Source: Bifidobacterium sp. ESL0800 (GTDB lineage: Bacteria > Actinomycetota > Actinomycetes > Actinomycetales > Bifidobacteriaceae). Taken from it: DNA of 64,000 nt. Under the pieces are notes generated by a model, which worked only from the letters and a program-made list of their open reading frames with translations, was not told where the DNA came from and searched no databases. The stretch is taken from the NCBI RefSeq assembly GCF_029395355.1, contig NZ_CP113913.1, positions 1,240,001-1,304,000 on the forward strand, given 5' to 3'. Below are positions 17,341-25,678 of this stretch, one piece after another; the stretch's first letter is position 1; each line of letters opens with the position of its first letter. The translations under genes were made by a program, and so were the position numbers.

Positions 17341-19515
17341 TCAGCCTTGAAGCACTTGACCGAGATGCGCGAAATCGGGGACCTTGTTCCATTTGACCGC
17401 GTAGCCGGCGCCGTGGGCGCAGAAGACGGAATCGGGCGTGTTTTCAAGATCGGTTTCCGGGTCATAGCCGGTTTGTTTGATGATTTCGTCGGCATTATGG
17501 CAAGGTCGATAACCGGCGAAAACACAGGTCAACGAGCCTTGGCCGTGGGTGTAGGCATTGACTTCCATCGCATAATCGCGCATCTCGCTAACCGGGGCAG
17601 CACCTTCCAGCTCGGCGTAATCGCCGTCGGATCGCGGAGCGTCGAACGTACCGCTCATTCGCTGGATATCGGCCATCGCACGGCCCAACAAGTCCTGCAG
17701 CACCGCGAGACGGAAGCTGTAGAACGGTTCCAGAAGTTGGCACTTGCCCGCCGTCTTGAGCTCCATCAGGCCTTGACGCACCGCACGGTAGGTCGCCTCG
17801 CGGAAGTCGCCGCCTTCGGTATGCTTCTCGTGGCCGCGGCCGGCAATCAGCGATATCGTCATATCCGTGATTGGCGAACCGGTGAGGACGCCGAGGTGTT
17901 CCTTTTCACGCAAGTGGGCCAGAATCGCGCGCTGCCAGTTGCGGTCGAGGTCGTCAAGGCTGCAGCGGGACTCGAAATGCATGCCGCTGCCGCGCTCGCC
18001 CGGCTCAAGTTCCAGATGGACTTCGGCATAGTGACGCAACGGCTCAAAATGGCCAATTCCTTCAATCGGCGCGGTGATGGTCTCGCGATAAAGAATGCCG
18101 CCCGTATCGAAATGGACGTCAATACCGAAACGGTCGTGCATCATCTGGGTGATGATCTCAATCTGCACAGCGCCCATCAGCTGCACATGAATCTCGCCGA
18201 GCCGCGACACCCAGCGCACGCCCAGCGCCGGATCCTCGTCTTGGAGCGTACGCAACGCCACCAGTATCCTGTGCAACTGTGGCGTAACCTCAGCGGGCTT
18301 GGAGAGTTGCTGGGTTGATGACGAATCGTCGTTCGGTGTTTCGTCGACATGGTTTTGCGACTCGGCGTCTGCTCCCGCCTTGCCCGGCAAAACCGTGTAG
18401 GTCAACACCGGTTGAAGCACGGACTCCCCAGCGTCAGTCTCGCTTCCCAGGCCCTCGCCCGGGAAGGTTTTCGTCAAGCCGGTTACCGCGCATACGTCGC
18501 CAGCTGCGACTTCGTCGACCAGCTCGAATTTGGCCCCGGAATACCGCCGAATCTGATCGACCTTCTCCTGCCAGATTTCAGTTTCGGGCAATCCATTATC
18601 AGATTGAGCACCATTGTTCTTGCTCTGATTACCGCTCATAGATTTGCCGGACGAGTGAGCGCCGGCATGCTTATCGGCATTTTCTGGTTTCCCAAAATCA
18701 TCATCACGCTTGTTGGTCAGCGTTTCCTTCACCTTGAGAGCACCACCGGTGACCTTGAGCCAAGTGAGGCGATTGCCCTGCCCGTCATGCGAGATCTTAT
18801 AGACGCGAGCGCCAAACACACTCGGATAATTTTTCCGCTGCGTGAACCGTTCGAGCCCGGCAAGGAACTCGTCGATACCTTCGAGCTTCAGCGCCGACCC
18901 GGAATAGCAAGGAAAAATCCGGCGCTCGGCGACCATCGAACGCAAGGTGTCATCCGAAATTTTGCCGTCGTCCAAAAGCTCGTCCATCGCCGTGCCACTC
19001 TCGTCAAGCAACGCGACCTCTTCTTGCTTTCCCGGTTCAGCGTCGCCTTGAAAATCGACACAACCTTCGGCAAACCGCTGTTGCATCTGCCCGATCAGCC
19101 CTGCTTTATCGGCTCCGGCGGCATCCATTTTGTTGATGAAGATAAACGTTGGTACGTTATAGCGCGCCAGCAGGCGCCACAACGTTTCGGTATAGCCCTG
19201 CAGCCCGTCATTCGCACCGACCACGAGAATCGCGTAGTCCAGCACGGTGAGCGTCCGTTCCATTTCGGCCGAGAAATCAACGTGTCCAGGCGTGTCGAGC
19301 AGGGTGAATTCGAAATCACCTTGACGCAAAATGGCCTGCTTGGAGAAGATGGTGATGCCGCGTCGTTTCTCCATCGCGTCGGTGTCGAGGAACGCGTCGC
19401 CGTGGTCGACCCGCCCAAGCTTGCGTATCTCTCCGGTGCGATAGAGCATCGCCTCGCACAGCGTGGTCTTCCCCGCGTCCACATGCGCCGCAATTCCCAC
19501 CACCGCTCGTCTCAT
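17341..19515 (-). CDS. TetM/EF-G-like translational GTPase
   Basis: 724 residues resembling ribosomal protection proteins. The G domain is intact: AHVDAGKTT (G1), DTPGHVDF (G3) and NKMD (G4). Domains II-V follow, with a C-terminal segment PDSVFCAHGAGYAVKW that I associate with chromosomal TetM-like factors of Gram-positive anaerobes. Two hydrophilic inserts, roughly residues 265-305 (Lys/Asn/Ser-rich) and 375-400 (Asp/Ser-rich), make it longer than the usual 640 residues. The start is ATG 19515 with AGGGG upstream. It stands alone, with no mobilisation genes near. Whether it protects from tetracycline or has a housekeeping ribosome role cannot be told from the sequence. Confidence 0.85.
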   Translation of the reverse strand: MRRAVVGIAAHVDAGKTTLCEAMLYRTGEIRKLGRVDHGDAFLDTDAMEKRRGITIFSKQAILRQGDFEFTLLDTPGHVDFSAEMERTLTVLDYAILVVGANDGLQGYTETLWRLLARYNVPTFIFINKMDAAGADKAGLIGQMQQRFAEGCVDFQGDAEPGKQEEVALLDESGTAMDELLDDGKISDDTLRSMVAERRIFPCYSGSALKLEGIDEFLAGLERFTQRKNYPSVFGARVYKISHDGQGNRLTWLKVTGGALKVKETLTNKRDDDFGKPENADKHAGAHSSGKSMSGNQSKNNGAQSDNGLPETEIWQEKVDQIRRYSGAKFELVDEVAAGDVCAVTGLTKTFPGEGLGSETDAGESVLQPVLTYTVLPGKAGADAESQNHVDETPNDDSSSTQQLSKPAEVTPQLHRILVALRTLQDEDPALGVRWVSRLGEIHVQLMGAVQIEIITQMMHDRFGIDVHFDTGGILYRETITAPIEGIGHFEPLRHYAEVHLELEPGERGSGMHFESRCSLDDLDRNWQRAILAHLREKEHLGVLTGSPITDMTISLIAGRGHEKHTEGGDFREATYRAVRQGLMELKTAGKCQLLEPFYSFRLAVLQDLLGRAMADIQRMSGTFDAPRSDGDYAELEGAAPVSEMRDYAMEVNAYTHGQGSLTCVFAGYRPCHNADEIIKQTGYDPETDLENTPDSVFCAHGAGYAVKWNKVPDFAHLGQVLQG

Positions 19516-19955
19516 TCGTTGCCCCTATTCAATATTTCGACCGTCTATCCAAGACCAATCATAAAACGAACCTTGCTTTAGCCGCCAAACAGACAATATG
19601 AAACGGGCATGGTGAAGCGGGCCAAAAGAATTTGGAAAGAAAGAACAAGCGACGTCGCTTCACCACACAACCTGCGGATTCCCAGTCCTCCAGTAAAACC
19701 GGATACCCGTAATTTTCAGCGAAAGACAAGAGACAAGGCCTTCATCGAATCACTGATTACAGTGTACACGCCCCGATTGTCTTTTGCGACTTTTTTATAA
19801 ATAATTGTCCCGAAATATATGAAACCAATCTTCCTTGCCGGAAACAGCAATAAGCGCCCACACTGACCGCGTAGTCATCAAACGTCATTTCCTTAACACA
19901 CGAAAAGAAGTCAGGACTTGGCCAGAGCGCGGGCGCTATATACCGGTTTCGACTT
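19516..19955. other. Intergenic region, 440 bp, leader of the TetM-like gene
   Basis: No gene seen. It holds the promoter and a long potential leader for the TetM-like gene (minus). A 14-bp perfect palindrome AAGCGACGTCGCTT lies at 19647-19660. A T-run near 19790 with TATAAATAATT is AT-rich and promoter-like. TetM-type genes often have attenuated leaders, so a leader peptide or attenuator here is possible, but I cannot identify one. Confidence 0.45.
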
Positions 19956-20129
19956 TCAGCCGACGTATTTGGCCGGGTCGGCGGCGAAGTTGTCGACGCA
20001 GCCCTGGCTGCAGAAGTAGTAGGTCTTGCCGTTGTAATCCTGGCTGCCGGCGGCCGTCTTCGGGTCGATCATCATGCCGCAGACCGGATCCTTGACGGCG
20101 CTCGCGCCGCTGTTCATATTCATATCCAT
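19956..20129 (-). other. Possible internal start giving a free YHS metallochaperone
   Basis: Within the CopA frame, ATG 20129 is followed by a Met-rich segment ([10 protein letters not shown]) and the complete YHS domain, total 57 residues. GAAGGA lies about 9 bases upstream, a good Shine-Dalgarno position. The fusion may therefore encode both a full-length pump and a small soluble copper-binding protein. This is inference from the sequence only. Confidence 0.45.
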
Positions 20130-22412
20130 AGTGGTTCCTTCTTTCGCTTTCGCGGGTTGGTTGTTCTTGTTATGCGACGCATCCTCAGATGCGCCAACAG
20201 ATTTTGAAGTGTCTTTGAGCTCGACGTGGCGGTCACGCAGCTTGAAGGCGAAACGACGCGGCTTGACCGCCTCCGGGTCGAAACCACGCAGACGGTTGGC
20301 GTTCAGGACCACGGAAAGCGAGGAGAATGCCATCGCGGCCCCGGCGATCATCGGGTTCAACATGATGTGCCAGAGCGGATAGAGGATGCCGGCGGCGATG
20401 GGGATGCCGATACCGTTGTAGCCGAAGGCGAAACCGAGGTTCTGCTTGATGTTGCGCATGGCTGCGCGCGAGAGGTCGACGGCCGCCACGAGTCCGGTGA
20501 GACTGCCGGACACCAGTGTGATGTCGGAGGATTCGATGGCTACATCGGTGCCGGTGCCGATGGCAAAACCGACATCGGCGGCCGCGAGTGCCGGGGCGTC
20601 GTTGATGCCGTCGCCGACCATGCCGACCATGTGCCCTTCATTCTGCAAGCGCACGATCTCGGCGGCCTTGCGTTCCGGGCGCACGCCGGCGATGACACGA
20701 TCAACGCCGACCTCGTTGGCCATGGCGGTGGCGGTCGCTTGGTTGTCGCCGGTCAGCATGACCACCTGCAACCCACGCTGACGCAACGCCGCGATGGCCT
20801 TGGCCGAATCCGGTTTGACGGTATCCGCCACCGCGAGCACGGCGACCGATTTTCCATCCACAGCGGCCAGAATCGGCGTCTTGCCTTTTCGGGCATAATC
20901 GGCGAACATCGTTTGGGCCTTGCGTGATGACGACATATCGATTTGTCGGGCTTTCATCAATTCCTCATTGCCGACGACGACATCGCGGCCTTCGACTTTC
21001 GCCACCACTCCGTTGCCCGGCACGGCCTCAAACGAATCCGCCTTCGGCACTTCCAGCTTGCGGCGCCGGGCACCCTTGACGATGGCCTGCGCGAGCGGGT
21101 GTTCGGAGACCTGCTCGGCTCCAGCAATCAAAGAAAGCAGATGCTCTTGATGCGTCTTTTCACCTGTCCTATCGTTCTCGTCTGTCCCGTCGTTATCGTT
21201 TTCGGCTGGCGAACCCCCAATCCAGCCGATATCGGTCAGCTCTGGCGTACCACGCGTGATGGTACCGGTCTTGTCGAGCACGACGGTGTCGACGTCGCGC
21301 GCGGTCTGCAGCGCCTCGGCGGAGCGGATGAGCACGCCGTAACGTGCGGCCTTGCCGGTGGAGATTGTCACGGAAAGCGGGGTGGCGATGCCGAGCGCAC
21401 ACGGGCAGGCGATGACCAGCACGGCCACGGCGGAGACCAGTCCGTAAAGGCCTTGCGGCGCCGGGCCCAGCAGCCACCAGACGACGAAGGTCCAGATGGC
21501 GATGAGGATGACGCCCGGCACGAAGTAGCCGGAAATCCTGTCGGCGAGCTTTTGGATCGGCGCCTTTGAGGTCTGGGCGGTGCGCACGAGCTTGATAATC
21601 TGCGCCAGCACGGTGTCGCGGCCGACCTTGGTGGCCCGGTAGCGGAGCGTCCCGTTGCCGTTGATGGTCGCACCGGTGACGCTATCGCCAACGCCTTTGG
21701 CAACGGGCATGGATTCGCCGGTAATCATGGATTCGTCGACGGAGCTGCGGCCGTCGATGACCTCGCCATCCACCGGCAGCTGCTCCCCCGGCTTGATGAC
21801 GACGATATCGCCGACCTTGACCTGCTCGGCGTCGATGTCCAGCTGAATGCCATCGCGTTCAACGTGCGCCCGCTTGGGCGTGAGGTTGATGAGCGCGCGG
21901 ATCGATTCACCCGTGCCGAGCCGGGCGTGCGCCTCGAAAAGCTGGCCCAGCAGCATCAGCGTGATGATGGTACCGACGGATTCGTAATATGGATCGCGCG
22001 CGCTCGGCGGCAGAATACCTGGAGCGATGGTGACCACGACGCTATAAATGTAGGACGCGGCGGTGCCCAGCGCCACCAGCGAGTTCATCTCCGGGGCTCG
22101 GTGAGCGAGCGCCAGCCAGCCGGTGCGGTGAATCGGCCAGCCGGAATAGAACATGACCGGGGTGATGAACACGAGCTCGACCCACGGATTGGTAAAGATT
22201 TCGATAACCCCCATCGGCACGAACGCCTTCAACCACATACCGAACATGGCGAAGACGAACACCGGAATCGTCAGCACTGCGGCGACGATAAGCCGGCGTT
22301 GAAGCGTCTTGATCTCGCGCTTGCGCTCGGCATCCGGATCGGCACCGTTCTGCCCGTTTTCGGCGCCGTTGGCCCCTGGCTGCCCCACGGTCTGGTTACG
22401 CACTTGGCTCAT
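19956..22412 (-). CDS. copA: Copper-translocating P1B-type ATPase with C-terminal YHS domain
   Basis: 818 residues. Exports Cu(I) across the membrane. It has a CPC metal site in [13 protein letters not shown], phosphorylation DKTGT, phosphatase loop TGES, hinge [16 protein letters not shown], and about eight helices. There is no N-terminal CxxC metal-binding domain. The last 55 residues are a YHS metal-binding domain ([10 protein letters not shown], then [13 protein letters not shown]), a placement I find unusual because YHS domains commonly lie N-terminal or on separate proteins. The internal codon ATG 20129 follows GAAGGAACC and could start a free 57-residue YHS protein from the same reading frame. 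Start ATG 22412 with GGAG. Operon with the cupredoxin gene; probably derepressed by copper through CsoR. Confidence 0.92.
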   Translation of the reverse strand: MSQVRNQTVGQPGANGAENGQNGADPDAERKREIKTLQRRLIVAAVLTIPVFVFAMFGMWLKAFVPMGVIEIFTNPWVELVFITPVMFYSGWPIHRTGWLALAHRAPEMNSLVALGTAASYIYSVVVTIAPGILPPSARDPYYESVGTIITLMLLGQLFEAHARLGTGESIRALINLTPKRAHVERDGIQLDIDAEQVKVGDIVVIKPGEQLPVDGEVIDGRSSVDESMITGESMPVAKGVGDSVTGATINGNGTLRYRATKVGRDTVLAQIIKLVRTAQTSKAPIQKLADRISGYFVPGVILIAIWTFVVWWLLGPAPQGLYGLVSAVAVLVIACPCALGIATPLSVTISTGKAARYGVLIRSAEALQTARDVDTVVLDKTGTITRGTPELTDIGWIGGSPAENDNDGTDENDRTGEKTHQEHLLSLIAGAEQVSEHPLAQAIVKGARRRKLEVPKADSFEAVPGNGVVAKVEGRDVVVGNEELMKARQIDMSSSRKAQTMFADYARKGKTPILAAVDGKSVAVLAVADTVKPDSAKAIAALRQRGLQVVMLTGDNQATATAMANEVGVDRVIAGVRPERKAAEIVRLQNEGHMVGMVGDGINDAPALAAADVGFAIGTGTDVAIESSDITLVSGSLTGLVAAVDLSRAAMRNIKQNLGFAFGYNGIGIPIAAGILYPLWHIMLNPMIAGAAMAFSSLSVVLNANRLRGFDPEAVKPRRFAFKLRDRHVELKDTSKSVGASEDASHNKNNQPAKAKEGTTMDMNMNSGASAVKDPVCGMMIDPKTAAGSQDYNGKTYYFCSQGCVDNFAADPAKYVG

Positions 22413-22558
22413 ATCTGCTCCGTCTCATTTCCGTACTATCCGTAGTTGTCAATATTCCCGCCGACAACGGCAATTCCTCAATCTCGTTCAACACGTTGCG
22501 TCAATCCGTCCGCAAGGGCAACAACCGTCACCACGGCCGAACCCAATCGATCAAACGT

Positions 22559-22951
22559 TCAGCCGTTGCCTTTCGCGCCTTTCGGCAGCACATGCACCAT
22601 GCCGTGCAGCATATTCATCCCGCAGGCGTAGGGCAGGTCTCCGGGCTTGCTCGGCGTGAACTCGACGTCGGTGGTCTTGAACGCCGGCAGGGTCTGGTCG
22701 ATGCCCAGGTCGCTGAAGACGACATGCGACGAGCACTCACCGTCCTCCTGCCGATCGAATTGCAAGCGCACCGGAGTTCCGGCCTCGACGTCGACGACAG
22801 CCGGGGTATACCCGCCTTTCACCACGATATGCGCGGTCTGTACCGCCCCCTCGCGGCTGGCCTGCGCGGCCTTGCGCGGCGCAAAGAAGTACCAGACGAT
22901 GGCCACGCTCACCACAAGCGCCGCCAGAACCACCGCAACATTGATAAACAT
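22559..22951 (-). CDS. Membrane-anchored cupredoxin-like protein
   Basis: 130 residues. One N-terminal membrane helix (VAVVLAALVVSVAIVWYFF), then a cupredoxin-type domain: HIVVKGGYTPAVVDVEAGTPVRLQF, CSSHVVF, and the C-terminal metal segment YACGMNMLHGMVHV rich in Cys, Met and His. It probably binds copper outside the membrane and hands it to, or takes it from, the ATPase encoded downstream. ATG 22951 follows a long G-run ribosome site; a longer frame up to 23029 would enter the CsoR operator. It is the first gene of the copper operon and divergent from csoR. Confidence 0.87.
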   Translation of the reverse strand: MFINVAVVLAALVVSVAIVWYFFAPRKAAQASREGAVQTAHIVVKGGYTPAVVDVEAGTPVRLQFDRQEDGECSSHVVFSDLGIDQTLPAFKTTDVEFTPSKPGDLPYACGMNMLHGMVHVLPKGAKGNG

Positions 22952-23027
22952 ACGACCCCCCCTCACCATCCGCCGCCCGCACCGTCTTGCGAGAGTGCTG
23001 GCAGCTTCGCTGTAACTGAAATTAACC

Positions 23028-23044
23028 ATACCCCCTAGGGGTAT
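23028..23044. promoter_or_regulatory. CsoR operator between the divergent copper genes
   Basis: The palindrome ATACCCCCTAGGGGTAT has the G/C-tract TA core typical of CsoR-family operators (compare TATACCCCNNNGGGGTATA). It sits between the copper operon (minus) and csoR (plus), so it can control both. TGAAATTAACCATAC to its left and TATACTGTGTC to its right could be overlapping promoter elements. Confidence 0.85.
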
Positions 23045-23124
23045 ACTGTGTCAATAGATTCAGCTCAGCATCGCAACGAATGCCACACATCACCAGCATG
23101 TGCCAATCGAAAGGAAGAAAGACG

Positions 23125-23502
23125 ATGACGCAATCCTCGCAAAACGACAAAAGCGACCGTAACGCATCCACGGATGGCACAAAGGCCGTCGCGCGCGAAA
23201 ACACCTACGAGCACTGCGCCCACGTCGGCTACGTCCAGGACAAGAAGAAACTGGTCACCCGGCTGCGTCGCATCGAAGGGCAGGTGCGGGCGATCACCGC
23301 GATGGTGGAGAACGACACCTACTGCATTGACGTGCTCACCCAGATCGCCGCCGCCAACAGCGCCCTCAAGTCGGTGGCGCTGCTCCTGCTCGAAGACCAT
23401 CTCGACAGCTGCGTCGCCACGGCCGCGGCCAAGGGCGGCCCGGTGGCCGACGAAAAGATGGACGAGGCCGTCGCCGCCATCAAACGCCTGGTGAAATCAT
23501 AA
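23125..23502 (+). CDS. csoR: Copper-sensing repressor CsoR
   Basis: 125 residues of the CsoR/RcnR (DUF156) family, an all-helical repressor released from DNA by Cu(I). The core starts at KKLVTRLRRIEGQVRAITAMV. The Cu ligands are all present: Cys67 in NDTYCIDVL, His92 and Cys96 in EDHLDSC. The N-terminal 35 residues are a hydrophilic extension including CAH, which might add metal binding. ATG 23125 follows GGAAGAAAG. It is divergent from the cupredoxin/CopA operon across the ATACCCCCTAGGGGTAT operator. Confidence 0.95.
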   Translation: MTQSSQNDKSDRNASTDGTKAVARENTYEHCAHVGYVQDKKKLVTRLRRIEGQVRAITAMVENDTYCIDVLTQIAAANSALKSVALLLLEDHLDSCVATAAAKGGPVADEKMDEAVAAIKRLVKS

Positions 23503-23521
23503 GCCCAAGGAACCCGAAGAC

Positions 23522-23566
23522 AACGAAACCCTACCGCGGCTTGACCGTCCGGCAGGGTTTCGTTTA
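23522..23566. terminator. Terminator of csoR, bidirectional
   Basis: AACGAAACCCTACCG pairs with CGGCAGGGTTTCGTT (one unpaired base on each side), 13-nt loop, then TATT. It lies between convergent genes (csoR ends 23502; an ABC gene ends at 23594 on the other strand), so it can serve both. Confidence 0.85.
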
Positions 23567-23593
23567 TTGATGGAATTCTTCGCTTTGCCAGCT

Positions 23594-25678
23594 TTACTCC
23601 AACTCGAGCTTGCCGGTGTAGAGCTGGTAGTACTCGCCGTGCTGGGCGATGAGCTCGTCGTGCGTGCCGCGCTCGATGATGCGGCCGTGGTCGAGCACCA
23701 TGATGATGTCGGAGTTGCGCACGGTGGAGAGGCGGTGGGCGATGACGAAGACGGTGCGCCCGGCCATCAGGTTGTCCATGCCCTGCTCGACGACCTCCTC
23801 GGTACGGGTGTCGATGGAGCTGGTCGCCTCGTCGAGGATCATGGCCGGCGGATCGGCCACGGCGGCGCGCGCGATGGAAATCAGCTGGCGCTGGCCTTGC
23901 GAAAGGCCGCTGCCGTCGCCCTCAAGCACCGTGTTGTAACCTTGCGGCAGCATGCGGATGAAGCCGTCGGCGTTGGTGCGCTTGGCCGCGGCGATGCATT
24001 CCTCGTCGGTGGCGTCGAGCTTGCCGTAGCGGATGTTGTCGAGTACCGTGCCGGTGAAGAGGTTGACGTCCTGCAGCACGATTCCCAGCGAGCGGCGCAG
24101 GTCGTCCTTCTTGATGTTCTTCACATCGATGCCGTCGTAGAGGATCTGGCCTTCCTGGATGTCGTAGAACCGGTTGATGAGGTTGGTGATGGTGGTCTTG
24201 CCCGCACCGGTGGCGCCGACCAGGGCCATCTTCTGGCCGGGCTTGGCGAACCAGGTGATGTCATGCAGCACGGTCTTGTCGGGGTTGTAGCCGAAGGAGA
24301 CGTTGGTGAAGCGCACGTCGCCGCGCAGCAGCGTCAGGCGGCCGTCGGGCGAGGTGACCGCCTTCTCGTGAGCCTTCATCGCAACCTCGCGGGCCGAGCC
24401 CTTGAGCTTTTTGGCGGCCTCGAGCGAACGTGTGCCGTCGTCGCTGGCCTCGCGCTTCCAAGCCCAGTGGCCGGTCTCGTGATCGGTTTCCGTCATCGTG
24501 CGGCCGTCCTCGCCGAGCTCGACACTCACCAGACGCACGGTGCCGTCGTCGGATTCGGCGGGTTCGTCGATGAGGTTGAAGATGCGGGCAGCACCGGCCA
24601 AGGCCATCATGATCATGTTGATCTGCGAGGAGATCTGGCTGATCGGGTTGATCAGAGCCTTGGAAAGGGTGAGGAACGAGACGATCGCGCCGAGGGTCAG
24701 CGTGCCGGTGCCGCTGATGCCGAAGTTGAACCAGCCGTTGATGCCGGCGATACCGCCGACGATGGCCAGCAGCACGTAGAGCACGTTGCCCATGTTGCCG
24801 ATGACCGGCATGGTGATGTTCGCGTATATGTTGGCCTGGGCGGAGGCGTGGAAGAGCTCGTCGTTCTTCTTATCGAACCGGGCCTGCGTGGCGTCCTCGT
24901 GATTGAAGACCTTGACGACCTTCTGACCGTTCACCGACTCCTCGACGAAGGCGTTGACGTCGCCGATCGTCTCCTGCTGGCGCACGAAGTAGCGGCCGGA
25001 ACGGCTGACGATGACACGCACCAGCAGCAGCATCAGCGCCACGAAGACGACGGTGAAGATGGTGAAGGGCACGGAGAGCCAGAGCATCGCGAACAGGGCG
25101 ACGACCACCGACGAGCCGGAGATCAGCAGCTGCGGCAGCGACTGGGAGACCATCTGGCGCAACGTGTCGGTGTCGTTGGTGTAGCGGCTCATCATGTCGC
25201 CGTGCTCATGGGTGTCGAAGTAGCGGATCGGCAGCTTCTGCTGGTGGTCGAACATCTGGTCGCGCACGGTCTTCAGCACACCCTGTTCGATGTCGACGAC
25301 CATGTAGTTCCACATGAACGAGCAGAGCATGCCCACCGCGTAGATGGCGCCGACCACGACGGTCATCTCGATCAACGGCCGCCAGTCCGGGGTCTGCGCG
25401 TGGATAAACGGCATGATGCAATTGTCGATCAGCGGCTGCAGCACGAAGGAGGGCAGCGACTGGGTCACTGCACATACCAGGATGCCGATGATGACCACGA
25501 TGCAGCGCCAGCGATAATGGAAAATGTAGCCCATCAGACGCTTGGCGGTGCCCTTCGGCGCCTTTTTCATCGGCGGAACGGCGGGTTTGGACTTCTTCAT
25601 GGCCTTGCCGGCCTTCTTCGATTGCTTGTTCACGCTATCTTTCACGTCTTTGGTAGTAGTCAGGTTCTGCTCACTCAT
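23594..25678 (-). CDS. ABC exporter half-transporter, canonical ATP site
   Basis: 694 residues; one half of a heterodimeric multidrug-type exporter with the product of 25671-27503. Six membrane helices in about residues 50-330, then a nucleotide-binding domain: Walker A VGATGAGKTT, signature LSQGQRQLISIARA, Walker B AMILDEATSSIDT with the catalytic Glu, and H-loop IAHRLS. An inserted hydrophilic stretch of about 70 residues links the two parts. ATG 25678 overlaps the stop of the preceding gene (ATGAGTGA), so the pair is translationally coupled. The N-terminus is Lys-rich (KQSKKAGKAMKKSK). Substrate unknown. Confidence 0.93.
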   Translation of the reverse strand: MSEQNLTTTKDVKDSVNKQSKKAGKAMKKSKPAVPPMKKAPKGTAKRLMGYIFHYRWRCIVVIIGILVCAVTQSLPSFVLQPLIDNCIMPFIHAQTPDWRPLIEMTVVVGAIYAVGMLCSFMWNYMVVDIEQGVLKTVRDQMFDHQQKLPIRYFDTHEHGDMMSRYTNDTDTLRQMVSQSLPQLLISGSSVVVALFAMLWLSVPFTIFTVVFVALMLLLVRVIVSRSGRYFVRQQETIGDVNAFVEESVNGQKVVKVFNHEDATQARFDKKNDELFHASAQANIYANITMPVIGNMGNVLYVLLAIVGGIAGINGWFNFGISGTGTLTLGAIVSFLTLSKALINPISQISSQINMIMMALAGAARIFNLIDEPAESDDGTVRLVSVELGEDGRTMTETDHETGHWAWKREASDDGTRSLEAAKKLKGSAREVAMKAHEKAVTSPDGRLTLLRGDVRFTNVSFGYNPDKTVLHDITWFAKPGQKMALVGATGAGKTTITNLINRFYDIQEGQILYDGIDVKNIKKDDLRRSLGIVLQDVNLFTGTVLDNIRYGKLDATDEECIAAAKRTNADGFIRMLPQGYNTVLEGDGSGLSQGQRQLISIARAAVADPPAMILDEATSSIDTRTEEVVEQGMDNLMAGRTVFVIAHRLSTVRNSDIIMVLDHGRIIERGTHDELIAQHGEYYQLYTGKLELE

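Noticed and set aside
17341..19515. Call as an acquired tetracycline-resistance gene
   Set aside because: Extra inserts, no mobile context and no way to show resistance from sequence; kept as a TetM-like GTPase.
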